A stretch of DNA of 64,000 nt from an uncultured Lachnospiraceae bacterium (lineage in GTDB: Bacteria; Bacillota; Clostridia; Lachnospirales; Lachnospiraceae), in assembly GCA_910585465.1 (NCBI GenBank), contig CAJUEW010000006.1, forward strand, positions 1-64,000. Direction: 5' to 3'. Shown in pieces: positions 42,466 to 51,246 of this stretch. How positions within the stretch are numbered: the first letter of the stretch is position 1; each line of letters begins with the position of its first letter. The position numbers were made by a program, and so were the translations under genes. A model generated the notes under the pieces. The model saw only the letters and a program-made list of their open reading frames with translations, ran no database searches and was not told where the DNA came from.

Positions 42466-42498
42466 GCTTAGAAAATATAGAAAAAGAGGTATCATATT

Positions 42499-43653
42499 AT
42501 GAAAACTGCAATTCAATTTGGTGCTGGAAATATTGGCCGCGGATTTATCGGAATGCTGCTGTCCCAGGCAGGATACCGTGTGATTTTCGCAGATGTAAGC
42601 GCGGCCATTATTGATAAGCTGGCTGCGGATCAAGGCTATACTGTTCATGTTATGGACACAGAGGTAGAGAATGTTCCGATTACCAATATCACCGGAATCA
42701 TGTCCGACGGGGAAGAGATTATCGATGAGATTGCCAGGGCGGATATTCTGACCACCGCTGTCGGTCTCCGGGTTCTGGGATTCATTGCCCCTGCCATTGC
42801 AAAAGGCATTCAGAAACGGTGCGCCCGGAAAACGGAGACTCCGCTGAATATTATTGCATGCGAGAACGCAATCCGCGCCACCTCTCAGCTAAAGGAGCAT
42901 GTGTATAAGCTCCTTTCCGATGAAGAGAAGGCTTACTGTGAAAAATATGTGGGCTTCGCGGACTGCTCTGTGGATCGTATCGTCCCTCCGGTCCGTACAG
43001 AAAATCCGGTAGATGTTGTAGTGGAGAAATATTGCGAATGGAATGTGGAAAAAGCTTCTCTGAAGGGTGAAATTCCGGAAATACCCGGAATGAATCTGGC
43101 GGATAATCTGATGGCATACATCCAGCGTAAGCTTTTCACCCTGAATACCGGGCACTGTATTACTGCCTATACCGGTACACTGGCCGGTTACAAGACCATA
43201 GATGAAACCATCGCAGATCCAAAAATTTACGCACTGGTAAAAGAGGCCATGACTCAGTCCGGCGACGGACTGATTAAAAAATTCGGTTTTGATCGGGAAG
43301 CACATTATCATTATATTGACAAGATCATCAACCGCTTTAAAAATCCGTATCTGCAGGATGATGTAACCCGTGTGGGACGTGAACCTCTTAGAAAGCTGTC
43401 CGCGGATGACCGTCTCGTAAGTCCTTTATCCACAGCCATGTCCTACGGACTGCCGGTTGACAAACTGATCCTCGGAATCGGCGCGGCTCTTCGTTACAAC
43501 AATCCGGAGGATCCCCAGAGTAAAGAGCTTCAGGAAAAAATTGCTGCCAAAGGCGCTGCAGGCGCATTCTCCGAAATTTCCGGCATGACTGATCCGGAAC
43601 TTTTAAAACAGGTGGAGGCTGCTTATGAGCAGGCTGCGGAGCTTTTCAAATAG
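42499..43653 (+). CDS. mtlD: Mannitol-1-phosphate 5-dehydrogenase
   Basis: A 384-aa NAD-dependent polyol dehydrogenase that converts mannitol 1-phosphate to fructose 6-phosphate. N-terminal Rossmann motif QFGAGNIGRGFIG (7-19), and the catalytic Lys in the region FTLNTGHCITAYTG with adjacent His. AAAGAGG precedes ATG 42499. It directly follows mtlA (33 bp). Confidence 0.95.
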   Translation: MKTAIQFGAGNIGRGFIGMLLSQAGYRVIFADVSAAIIDKLAADQGYTVHVMDTEVENVPITNITGIMSDGEEIIDEIARADILTTAVGLRVLGFIAPAIAKGIQKRCARKTETPLNIIACENAIRATSQLKEHVYKLLSDEEKAYCEKYVGFADCSVDRIVPPVRTENPVDVVVEKYCEWNVEKASLKGEIPEIPGMNLADNLMAYIQRKLFTLNTGHCITAYTGTLAGYKTIDETIADPKIYALVKEAMTQSGDGLIKKFGFDREAHYHYIDKIINRFKNPYLQDDVTRVGREPLRKLSADDRLVSPLSTAMSYGLPVDKLILGIGAALRYNNPEDPQSKELQEKIAAKGAAGAFSEISGMTDPELLKQVEAAYEQAAELFK

Positions 43654-43674
43654 GACGGACAGAAGGAATATCTT

Positions 43675-43941
43675 ATGACTACCAGAACAATTACTTTAGG
43701 TTCTAAAGATTTCTTCCATGCAAGACCGTCGGCCCGTATTGCCGGAGCCGCGAAGCTCTATGAGAGTGTGGCCATGGTCATGCTGGGAACTGAGATTGCA
43801 GACGCAAAAGATGCCTTTTCCTTAATGAGGCTAAGTCACCCGGACGGCTCATCTCTGGAGCTTCTGATCGACGGGCCCGATGAGCAGGCTGCCATGGAGG
43901 CAGTTCTGGATGTGATAAAGAAGGAATTTTCGATGGAATAG
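43675..43941 (+). CDS. HPr-like phosphocarrier with Asp at position 46
   Basis: An 88-aa HPr-fold protein. Active His15 lies in FFHARPSARIA. Regulatory Ser46 of Firmicutes HPr (AKSIM) is replaced by Asp46 (AKDAF), so HPr kinase cannot phosphorylate it there. The Asp mimics the phosphorylated state. It is the last gene of the mannitol operon, 21 bp after mtlD, and may be a dedicated phosphocarrier for MtlA or MtlR. It cannot be the genome's general HPr with Ser46 control. Confidence 0.8.
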   Translation: MTTRTITLGSKDFFHARPSARIAGAAKLYESVAMVMLGTEIADAKDAFSLMRLSHPDGSSLELLIDGPDEQAAMEAVLDVIKKEFSME

Positions 43942-43958
43942 GTTCCTGGAAACAAAAG

Positions 43959-44019
43959 GAACTGTCACAGAATAAAGGCTTTCCCGTACAGGGCCCATAT
44001 TCTGAGACAGTTCTTTTTT
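43959..44019. terminator. Bidirectional terminator between the mannitol operon and larC
   Basis: GAACTGTCACAGAATA (43959-43974) and TATTCTGAGACAGTTC (43998-44013), 15/16 complementary, followed by T6 on the plus strand. Confidence 0.85.
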
Positions 44020-45301
44020 ACATACATGCATTCTGAATCATCCGGTAGACTTCCCCATAGCTCCTGCCATGCTTCCGGCACAGATCTGTAATGCTGCTGT
44101 ATTCCGGGAAACAGCGCCGGCGGCCGTTTAAACAGCATACCTTTACCCTGGCTTCCCCCAGCGGAGTCTGTATCACACGGGTTTCCCTCTGAAGAATCGT
44201 ACGCTCCATAGGCATCTTACGAATGCCGATGGTCGTTGTCTCCTCAAAGACAATCTGCTCCAGCCGCTTTACATCCTCCTCTGTACAGATAACATTCAGT
44301 TGATAGGCGGGACGGTTCTTCTTCATGTAGATCGGCGTATAATAGACATCCCTGGCACCTTCTTCCATCAGCCGCTCCATTGTATAACCGAGGTTTTCTC
44401 CGTTGCAGTCATCTATATTCGTTTCCAGCTTATAGATCCGATCCTGTTCCCCCGCTCCCGGGCGAATCAGCATGGCTCTGAGCATACTTGGACGATCATA
44501 GTTTCTTTTCCCTGCTCCCATCCCCACTCTCTCTATGGTAAATGTATCCGGAAGCTTCCCCGATGTCCGAATGGCCGCCGCTATGGCTGCTCCGGTAGGC
44601 GTCACCAGCTCCCCTTCTGTCTCTGTCACCTGAATCGGAATTTTATAGGCTTCCGCGATATTTATGACTGCCGGAACCGGCACAGGAAGGATGCCGTGCT
44701 GGCAGCGGACAGTTCCCTGACCCTCATTCAGCTTCGGAATAATCACTTCTGTAATATTCAGGTTGTCCAGGCAAACCGCGACCGCTACAATATCCACAAT
44801 GGAATCCACTGCCCCTACCTCGTGAAAATGTACCTCATCAATGGGAACACCATGCGCCTTCGCCTCAGCTTCAGCCAAAATCTGAAAAATACGGGAAGCA
44901 GTCTGCTTTGCACCCTCAGTCAGAGCTCCATGCCCGATCATATGCAGAATCTCAGGAAGTCCTCTGTGCTCATGAGCATGAACCTGCACGGCCTCCGTGG
45001 TTTTATGCTCATGACTATGACTGTTCTTATGAATATGAGGATGTTCATACCCATGCAGATATTCCATATCATGATCATAATTTTCATGTTCCGCGTCCAG
45101 AATCACATGAAAGTCACACATATCCAGTCCGGACTTTTTTACCCGGGTAACAGCAGTCTGAAAGCCCTCTGCCGGAAGGCTTTGCAGTGCACGCTTTAGC
45201 ACCTCCTGATCCGCTCCTAAATCTAAAAGCGCCGCCACCGTCATATCTCCGCTGATTCCGCTGCTGCATTCCAAATATAAAATCTGATTTCTTGCGTCCA
45301 T
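44018..45301 (-). CDS. larC: LarC-type nickel insertion protein, single frame
   Basis: A 427-aa protein of the LarC (DUF111) family. N-terminal YLECSSGISGDM, His-rich insert at about 73-113 (several HxH pairs, YEHPHIHKNSHSHEHK), VHFHEVGAVDSIVDIV, VTPTGAAI and C-terminal ETNIDDCNGE/MKKNRPAYQL. LarC is a CTP-dependent Ni insertase that completes the NPN cofactor of lactate racemase. In L. plantarum it needs a programmed frameshift; here one open frame covers it. larA, larB and larE are not in the window. Confidence 0.9.
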   Translation of the reverse strand: MDARNQILYLECSSGISGDMTVAALLDLGADQEVLKRALQSLPAEGFQTAVTRVKKSGLDMCDFHVILDAEHENYDHDMEYLHGYEHPHIHKNSHSHEHKTTEAVQVHAHEHRGLPEILHMIGHGALTEGAKQTASRIFQILAEAEAKAHGVPIDEVHFHEVGAVDSIVDIVAVAVCLDNLNITEVIIPKLNEGQGTVRCQHGILPVPVPAVINIAEAYKIPIQVTETEGELVTPTGAAIAAAIRTSGKLPDTFTIERVGMGAGKRNYDRPSMLRAMLIRPGAGEQDRIYKLETNIDDCNGENLGYTMERLMEEGARDVYYTPIYMKKNRPAYQLNVICTEEDVKRLEQIVFEETTTIGIRKMPMERTILQRETRVIQTPLGEARVKVCCLNGRRRCFPEYSSITDLCRKHGRSYGEVYRMIQNACM

Positions 45302-45341
45302 TCTACTTGCACTTTCCTTCTCTGTAAAATATCAGTTCATA

Positions 45342-46652
45342 CTACTGCACTGCCTTAAATGCCTCATCCAGATCCTGGATAATATCGTCAATATTTTCCG
45401 TGCCGATGGAAAGACGGATCGTATTGGGCTTAATTCCCTGATCCGCCAGTTCCTCCTTTGTGCACTGGCTGTGAGTCGTGGTGGCCGGATGAATCACCAG
45501 AGACTTTACATCCGCCACATTGGCAAGAAGGGAAAACAGCTCCAGATTGTCGATAAAGTCCTTTGCCTTCTGAGCATCCCCTTTGATTTCAAATGTAAAG
45601 ATAGAACCGCCTCCGTTGGGGAAATATTTTTGATACAGCTCCTGCTGGACCCTGTCCTCCGAAACGGACGGATGATGAACCGCCTCCACCTGAGGATGGC
45701 TGTTCAAATACTTCACCACCTTAAGAGCATTCTCCACATGGCGCTCCACACGAAGAGACAAGGTCTCCAGTCCCTGCAGAAATATCCAGGAATGGAACGG
45801 GGAAATGGTCGCGCCGGTATCACGGAGCAGAATAGCCCGAATCTTTGTCACAAATGCGGCTGCGCCCACTGCTTTTGTAAAGCTGATTCCATGATAGCTT
45901 GGATTCGGCTCTGTCAGCGACGGAAATTTTCCGGAGGCTTCCCAGTCAAATTTGCCGCTGTCAATGATCACGCCGCCAATGGTCGTTCCATGGCCTCCGA
46001 TAAATTTAGTGGCAGAATGCACTACAATATCTGCTCCGTACTCTATAGGTCTTACCAGATATGGGGTTGCGAACGTATTATCAACCACCAGAGGAATCTT
46101 ATGGGCATGAGCAATTTTTGCGATTGCCTCAATGTCCACCACATCGGAATTTGGATTGCCCAGAGTCTCGATATAGATTGCCTTCGTATTCTCCTGAACA
46201 GCGGCCTCCACCTGGCTGCAGTTAAAGATATCTACAAAGGTTGTGGTGATGCCGTACTGGGGCAGTGTATGAAGAAGCAAATTAAAAGAACCCCCGTAAA
46301 TGTTCTTGGCAGATACAATATGATCTCCGCTCTGGGCCAGGTTTTCAATAGTATAGGTAATCGCCGCGGCGCCGGAGGCAACCGCAAGGGCAGCCGCGCC
46401 TCCCTCCAGGGCCGCAATTCTTTTTTCAAACACATCCTCTGTAGGATTGGTAAGGCGGCCGTAAATATTCCCCGGGTCTGACAGACCAAAACGCGCGGCC
46501 GCGTGATCGCTGTCCCGGAATACATAGGAGGAAGTCTGATAAATCGGAACTGCTCTTGCGTCAGTTACCGGATCCGGCCGCTCCTGTCCCACATGAAGCT
46601 GCAGCGTTTCAAATTTAAATTTTCTGTTTTCTCTTGTAAGCTTCTTTGCCAT
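45342..46652 (-). CDS. metY: O-acetylhomoserine sulfhydrylase
   Basis: A 436-aa PLP enzyme of the Cys/Met metabolism family. It makes homocysteine from O-acetylhomoserine and sulfide. PLP lysine in VVHSATKFIGGHGTTIGG; cofactor contacts in NPNSDVVDIEAIA. C-terminal SVGTEN-like motif LSIGTENIDDIIQDLDEAF is present. It lies 60 bp after cysK, same strand, a coherent sulfur-assimilation unit. Confidence 0.94.
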   Translation of the reverse strand: MAKKLTRENRKFKFETLQLHVGQERPDPVTDARAVPIYQTSSYVFRDSDHAAARFGLSDPGNIYGRLTNPTEDVFEKRIAALEGGAAALAVASGAAAITYTIENLAQSGDHIVSAKNIYGGSFNLLLHTLPQYGITTTFVDIFNCSQVEAAVQENTKAIYIETLGNPNSDVVDIEAIAKIAHAHKIPLVVDNTFATPYLVRPIEYGADIVVHSATKFIGGHGTTIGGVIIDSGKFDWEASGKFPSLTEPNPSYHGISFTKAVGAAAFVTKIRAILLRDTGATISPFHSWIFLQGLETLSLRVERHVENALKVVKYLNSHPQVEAVHHPSVSEDRVQQELYQKYFPNGGGSIFTFEIKGDAQKAKDFIDNLELFSLLANVADVKSLVIHPATTTHSQCTKEELADQGIKPNTIRLSIGTENIDDIIQDLDEAFKAVQ

Positions 46653-46712
46653 TGATAGTTATCTCCTTCTGCGTTAAAATACTTTTCACCTGTTATCAGT
46701 TGCCGGCTGTCA

Positions 46713-47645
46713 TTACTCGGAGAACAAAGGAGTGGAATAATACCTGTCTCCATTATCCGGAAGTAATGCCACGATTGTTTTTCCTTTATTCTCCGGACGT
46801 TTCGCAAGCCAAACGGCCGCCTGAAGCGCCGCCCCCGAGGAAATACCCGTCAGAATTCCCTCATGTTTTGCAAGCAGCTTCCCGCCCGCAAAGGCATCCT
46901 CATTCTCAATCCGGATAATTTCATCGTAAATCTTTGTATTCAGCACGTCCGGCACAAAGCCTGCGCCAATACCCTGAATCTTGTGGGGACCGCTTTTTCC
47001 TTCGGAGAGAACCGGGGAGGATGCCGGCTCCACTGCCACAATCTTTACATCCGGATTCCGGGATTTCAGGTATTCACCCACCCCGGTAAGTGTTCCGCCT
47101 GTACCCACGCCTGCCACAAAAATATCTACTTTTCCGTCGGTATCTTCCCAGATTTCCGGCCCGGTAGTCGCTTTGTGGACTGCAGGATTTGCCGGGTTTA
47201 TAAACTGTCCCGGAATAAAGCTGTCCGGAATTTCCTTTGCCAGCTCTTCTGCCCTGGCAATCGCCCCATTCATGCCCCTGGCGCCGTCTGTTAACACCAC
47301 TTCCGCTCCATATGCTTTCAGAATATTCCTTCTCTCCACACTCATAGTCTCCGGCATCGTCAGAATCATACGGTAGCCTTTGACTGCTGCGATGGAGGCC
47401 AGACCAATCCCGGTATTGCCGGAGGTCGGCTCAATAATCACAGAACCTTCCTTTAAGAGCCCCTTCTCTTCCGCATCTTCAATCATAGCTTTTGCAACCC
47501 TGTCCTTCACGCTTCCCGCCGGATTAAAGTACTCCAGCTTTACCAGAAGAACCGCCTCCAGACCAAGCTCCCTCTCCACATTTTCCACCTCCACAAGGGG
47601 AGTATTTCCAATTAAGCCCAGTGTGCCTTTATAAATCTTGGACAT
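46713..47645 (-). CDS. cysK: Cysteine synthase
   Basis: A 310-aa PLP-dependent O-acetylserine sulfhydrylase. PLP Lys in NPAGSVKDRVAK; substrate loop PTSGNTGIGLA; phosphate loop GTGGTLTGVG; C-terminal SSGAA loop. Normal length. ATG 47645 follows GGAGG. Promoter with a palindrome at its -10 lies 60-85 bp upstream. Product cysteine and downstream metY link serine and homoserine branches of sulfide use. Confidence 0.95.
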   Translation of the reverse strand: MSKIYKGTLGLIGNTPLVEVENVERELGLEAVLLVKLEYFNPAGSVKDRVAKAMIEDAEEKGLLKEGSVIIEPTSGNTGIGLASIAAVKGYRMILTMPETMSVERRNILKAYGAEVVLTDGARGMNGAIARAEELAKEIPDSFIPGQFINPANPAVHKATTGPEIWEDTDGKVDIFVAGVGTGGTLTGVGEYLKSRNPDVKIVAVEPASSPVLSEGKSGPHKIQGIGAGFVPDVLNTKIYDEIIRIENEDAFAGGKLLAKHEGILTGISSGAALQAAVWLAKRPENKGKTIVALLPDNGDRYYSTPLFSE

Positions 47646-47698
47646 TCCGATTTCCTCCTATATTTCCTATATGTTTAATATGAATTAATGCTGTTATT

Positions 47699-47730
47699 GG
47701 AATTATATTCCTATCTTTCTTGTTTGTCAA
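47699..47730 (-). promoter_or_regulatory. cysK promoter with palindromic operator
   Basis: -35 TTGACA (47730-47725), 17-bp spacer, -10 TATAAT (47707-47702). Perfect palindrome GGAAT-TAT-ATTCC (47699-47711) overlaps the -10. It resembles the CymR site of other Firmicutes. Confidence 0.75.
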
Positions 47731-47841
47731 CTGTTTTCATTCACTGCAAAACAAATAAAATGCTTTGCCTTAATCGCTTGAGCTTCCGAATGATTCTATG
47801 TTATGATATTTAAAATAATCATGGAAATGAGGTTCTCACCA

Positions 47842-48504
47842 ATGAAAAGAAGTTTGAGAGAATATATTCTGCGGCTGTTATTTTTACTTATCGGACTTGT
47901 CATCGCGCACCTGGGCGTAACATTGTTCCTGCTGACGGATCTGGGAGCCGATCCCTTTAATGTCTTTATACAGGGAATTTTCCGTACCCTGGGACCATTA
48001 CTCCCTGTATTGACCCATGGCTATACCCATGCCGCCGTCTGTATTCTTATCATGTTCATCCTTCTGTTCCTGGATCGAAGCTATATCAAGGCCGGAACGC
48101 TTGTATGCATGATCTTCGGCGGACCTATTATTGATCTTTTTACACGTCTTTTAGGGACCTTCATCCATCCAGGCAACCCTTTTGTCTTGCGCCTCTTTAC
48201 TCTTGCGCTCGGCTGTATCATTCTCGCCTTCGGCATGACGATCGTTATCAAATCCGATGCCGGCACAGGCCCCAATGATCTGGTTGCCATCGTTCTCAGT
48301 GAGAAGCTTCCCAGGCCCTTTGGTCCTGTCCGGATCCTGGTGGATATATGCTTCGTGGCATCCGGCTTTCTCATGGGCGGTGCCGTTGGGATCGGCACGA
48401 TCATCAGCGCATTTCTGGTAGGTCCGGTGGCCGGTATTTTCCTTCCGTACAGCGAAAAGCTGATCCGGACCCAGCTGCGGCTTCTGATAAATTCAAAACA
48501 GTAA
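47842..48504 (+). CDS. YczE/YitT-like membrane protein
   Basis: A 220-aa protein with five or six membrane segments (LFLLIGLVIAHLGVTLFLLT, AVCILIMFILLFL, LFTLALGCIILAFGMTIVI). The motif TDLGADPFNVFIQG and later DAGTGPNDLVAI identify the YczE/YyaS/YitT family of unknown transport role. ATG 47842 chosen, with AGG upstream; 47824 is possible. It diverges from cysK; no functional link known. Confidence 0.8.
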   Translation: MKRSLREYILRLLFLLIGLVIAHLGVTLFLLTDLGADPFNVFIQGIFRTLGPLLPVLTHGYTHAAVCILIMFILLFLDRSYIKAGTLVCMIFGGPIIDLFTRLLGTFIHPGNPFVLRLFTLALGCIILAFGMTIVIKSDAGTGPNDLVAIVLSEKLPRPFGPVRILVDICFVASGFLMGGAVGIGTIISAFLVGPVAGIFLPYSEKLIRTQLRLLINSKQ

Positions 48505-48521
48505 ATCAATGCTTCCGCCGC

Positions 48522-48800
48522 TTATTCATCCCATCCATCCGTAAACCGGATATTCACACAGATATTCCGGACAATATCTCCTTCCTCCAAATCCATATCT
48601 CTCTCGTCAGATACAGGAGGAAGCTGTCCGTCCTCCTCATTAAGCTCCAGATAAATCCAGTCGTAGGCAGCCTCGTTGGCTTTCTCCACGGCCTCTTCAA
48701 TGCTGTCCCCTTCTGCCTGGCAGCATTCCAGGTCCGGAAAAACTGCCTTATAATTTCCGTCTTCTTTCTTCCGTATAATGGCCGGATAAGTAAATTTCAT
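48522..48800 (-). CDS. HicB-like antitoxin-fold protein, no partner
   Basis: A 92-aa protein from ATG 48800 (AGAGGGG upstream): MKFTYPAIIRKKEDGNYKAVFPDLECCQAEGDSIEEAVEKANEAAYDWI is a HicB RNase-H-like fold. Such domains usually pair with the toxin HicA, but no HicA-like gene is adjacent. It overlaps nothing and lies 13 bp after hydE. It may be a stand-alone regulator. The C-terminus lacks an obvious DNA-binding domain. Confidence 0.75.
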   Translation of the reverse strand: MKFTYPAIIRKKEDGNYKAVFPDLECCQAEGDSIEEAVEKANEAAYDWIYLELNEEDGQLPPVSDERDMDLEEGDIVRNICVNIRFTDGWDE

Positions 48801-48813
48801 AATCGCACCCCTC

Positions 48814-49854
48814 TTACAGTACCGCGTCTCCGCGTTCATTAACCAGATGGCAGCCCACGCTCTCCACTCTTCGGGCAAGACAGCCTCTGCACTCCGCCGC
48901 TTCCTCGCCGGTACAGATTTTATTATCATACAGATCATACTTCTTCCGGTTTTTAACCGGAGACAGATTCGGCATCACCACATTAGCCCCCACAGACAGT
49001 CCCTTTTCCCTTCCCTTCGGATCGAGCGTCCCAAGAGCAGTCGTCGCAGGAAGCAACACCTTCGGAAGCAGAATCCTTATTACAGAAAGCAGAAACAGCG
49101 TCATATCCACGCTTCCTGCCTGTTCCCCGGCAAATGCCGTATCATGATGGGGAACAAAGGGACCGATTCCCACCATATGAGGCTGAAGCTCCTTTAAAAA
49201 TACCAAATCCTCTGCCAGACAGTCTGTATTCTGTCCCGGAGAGCCTACCATAAAACCGGCTCCTACCTGATAGCCCAGCTCCTTCAGATCATAAAGGCAC
49301 TGTTTTCGTACGGACAGACTCATATTGGACGGGTGAAGTCTCCTGTAATGCTCTTCATTGGCAGTCTCATGCCGCAGAAGATACCGGTCCGCTCCTGCTT
49401 CCTTATATTTCCTGTAGCTCTCATAGGATTTCTCTCCGATGGACAATGTGATGGCACAGTCCTGATAGTTTTCCCGGATTGTACGGATAATATCCGTCAT
49501 CCGCTCGTCCGTAAACCATGCATCCTCCCCGCCCTGGAGAACAAACGTACGGAATCCAAGCTCATATCCCTCCGCACAGCAGTCCAGAATCTCCTCCTTT
49601 GTCAGCCGATAACGGCTGGCATGGAGATTCCCTCTGCGGATACCGCAGTAATAACAGTTATTTTTACAATAATTCGTAAATTCAATCAGTCCTCTTGTAT
49701 AGACCTTGTCTCCATAGTGCTCTTTCCGGATACGCACTGCTTCCTTTGCAAGACATGCCGCATCCTCCGGAGCTTCGGCACATTTCAGAAGCTCTTTGAA
49801 CTCTTCCTTTGTAAAGTCCGGATTTGCTATAAATTTTTTTATAACCTCTTTCAT
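48814..49854 (-). CDS. hydE: HydE-type radical SAM protein
   Basis: A 346-aa radical SAM enzyme. Main cluster motif CKNNCYYCG (62-70 region), glycine-rich FVLQGGEDAWFTD, and a second Cys set near the C-terminus, CTGEEAAECRGC. That second set matches HydE, which with HydF and HydG builds the [FeFe]-hydrogenase H-cluster. HydF, HydG and the hydrogenase are not in the window. Start ATG 49854 behind GAGGAAG. Downstream of ADH and aldehyde dehydrogenase in one leftward run. Confidence 0.88.
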   Translation of the reverse strand: MKEVIKKFIANPDFTKEEFKELLKCAEAPEDAACLAKEAVRIRKEHYGDKVYTRGLIEFTNYCKNNCYYCGIRRGNLHASRYRLTKEEILDCCAEGYELGFRTFVLQGGEDAWFTDERMTDIIRTIRENYQDCAITLSIGEKSYESYRKYKEAGADRYLLRHETANEEHYRRLHPSNMSLSVRKQCLYDLKELGYQVGAGFMVGSPGQNTDCLAEDLVFLKELQPHMVGIGPFVPHHDTAFAGEQAGSVDMTLFLLSVIRILLPKVLLPATTALGTLDPKGREKGLSVGANVVMPNLSPVKNRKKYDLYDNKICTGEEAAECRGCLARRVESVGCHLVNERGDAVL

Positions 49855-49872
49855 CTGCTTCCTCCATATCCT

Positions 49873-51243
49873 TTATTTTACAAACTTCCTGATTAGCTTT
49901 TCTTTTATCCGGTGATACGGCTGATAACGCATGGGCAGATCCAGCCAGGTGTATTTTTTTACAATACTCTTCTCATGGCTGAAGGTCTCGAAGCTCTTCC
50001 TTCCATGATAAGAACCCATACCGCTGCCTCCCACGCCGCCAAATCCCATATACGAGGTTGCCAGATGGATCACAGTATCATTGACACAGCCGCCTCCAAA
50101 TGACGCTTGTCTTAAAAAAAGCTCTTCTGTCTGTTTGTCTGAAGTAAAAATATACAGCGCCAGCGGCTTGGGACGTTTCTTTACAAATTCATAGGCTTCC
50201 TCCATATTTTTTACAGTCAGCAAAGGCATCACCGGTCCGAAAATCTCCTCCTGCATAACTGCGTCTTCTTCTGTCACTCCGTCCAGGACGGTCGGCGCAA
50301 TCTGCAGCGTTTCTGTATTGCTTTCTCCCCCGCAGATCAGCTTCCGGGGATCAATCAGCCCCAGTACCCGTTCAAAATGCTTCCTGTTCACCATTTTTCC
50401 GTAGGAAGGATTTTGGAGAGGATGCTTTCCGAACTGTTTTCTGATTTCCTTTTTTACATATTCCACAAACTCGTCCCTGATACTCTGTTCCAGCAACACA
50501 TAATCAGGCGCCACGCAGGTCTGGCCGCAGTTTAAATATTTACCGAATACAAGACGTCTGGCAGCAAGCCTCAGGTTTGCCGTATGGTCAATGATACACG
50601 GACTTTTTCCTCCCAGCTCCAGAGTCACCGGAGTCAGATGCACCGAGGCCTTCTCCATGACCAGCCTGCCGATGTTCACGCCTCCTGTGAAAAAAATATA
50701 GTCAAACTTCTGTTCCAGCAGGCTTTGGTTTTCTTTCCTTCCGCCCTCCACAACTGCAACATATTCCTCAGAGAACGCCTCGCAAATAAGCTGCACCATT
50801 ACCTTTGAGGCTGCCGCGGAATAAGCAGAGGGCTTTACCACACAGCAGTTTCCCGCTGCCAGCGCTCCGATCAGAGGCTCCAGCGTCAGCAGCGCCGGAT
50901 AATTCCAGGGAGACATTACAAGTACAATGCCGTATGGCTCCTGCACGATGAAGCTTTTTGCGTGAAACTGAGCCAGAGGGGTCAAAACCCTGCGGTCCCG
51001 GCTCCAGGACTGCACATGCTTTCTCACATAGCGAAGCTCGGACAGGATCAGTCCTACCTCACACATATAGGACTCTGTTCTTGATTTTCCCAGATCCGCC
51101 CTCAGTGCGCCGTACAGTTTCTCTTCATATTTTATTATCGCCTGCTCCAGCCGATCCAACGCCTGTATCCGATAGTGAACATCCAGCGTTTTCCCGGATC
51201 GAAAAAACTCTCTCTGCTTTTTGATCAATGCTTCTGTCTGCAT
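49873..51243 (-). CDS. Class 3-like aldehyde dehydrogenase
   Basis: A 456-aa NAD(P)-dependent enzyme. Proton-relay/catalytic region LELGGKSPCIID, catalytic Cys in YLNCGQTCVAPDY, NADP loop SPWNYPALLTLEPLIGAL. Shorter at the N-terminus than class 1 enzymes, as in fatty-aldehyde (ALDH3/YwdH-like) forms. It lies 3 bp after the Fe-ADH gene and 18 bp before hydE. The pair could oxidise or reduce an alcohol/aldehyde couple; substrate unknown. Confidence 0.9.
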   Translation of the reverse strand: MQTEALIKKQREFFRSGKTLDVHYRIQALDRLEQAIIKYEEKLYGALRADLGKSRTESYMCEVGLILSELRYVRKHVQSWSRDRRVLTPLAQFHAKSFIVQEPYGIVLVMSPWNYPALLTLEPLIGALAAGNCCVVKPSAYSAAASKVMVQLICEAFSEEYVAVVEGGRKENQSLLEQKFDYIFFTGGVNIGRLVMEKASVHLTPVTLELGGKSPCIIDHTANLRLAARRLVFGKYLNCGQTCVAPDYVLLEQSIRDEFVEYVKKEIRKQFGKHPLQNPSYGKMVNRKHFERVLGLIDPRKLICGGESNTETLQIAPTVLDGVTEEDAVMQEEIFGPVMPLLTVKNMEEAYEFVKKRPKPLALYIFTSDKQTEELFLRQASFGGGCVNDTVIHLATSYMGFGGVGGSGMGSYHGRKSFETFSHEKSIVKKYTWLDLPMRYQPYHRIKEKLIRKFVK

Positions 51244-51246
51244 AGC

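Noticed and set aside
45471..46481. Long plus-strand frames antisense to metY and to mtl genes
   Set aside because: They have no ribosome sites and are shadows of well-supported genes on the opposite strand.
47646..47800. S-box or T-box riboswitch upstream of cysK
   Set aside because: The leader is only about 50 nt, with no specifier or SAM-binding core; a palindromic operator at the -10 explains regulation better.
48522..48800. HicAB toxin-antitoxin pair
   Set aside because: No HicA-like small basic dsRNA-binding-fold frame is adjacent on either side; only the HicB-like half is present.
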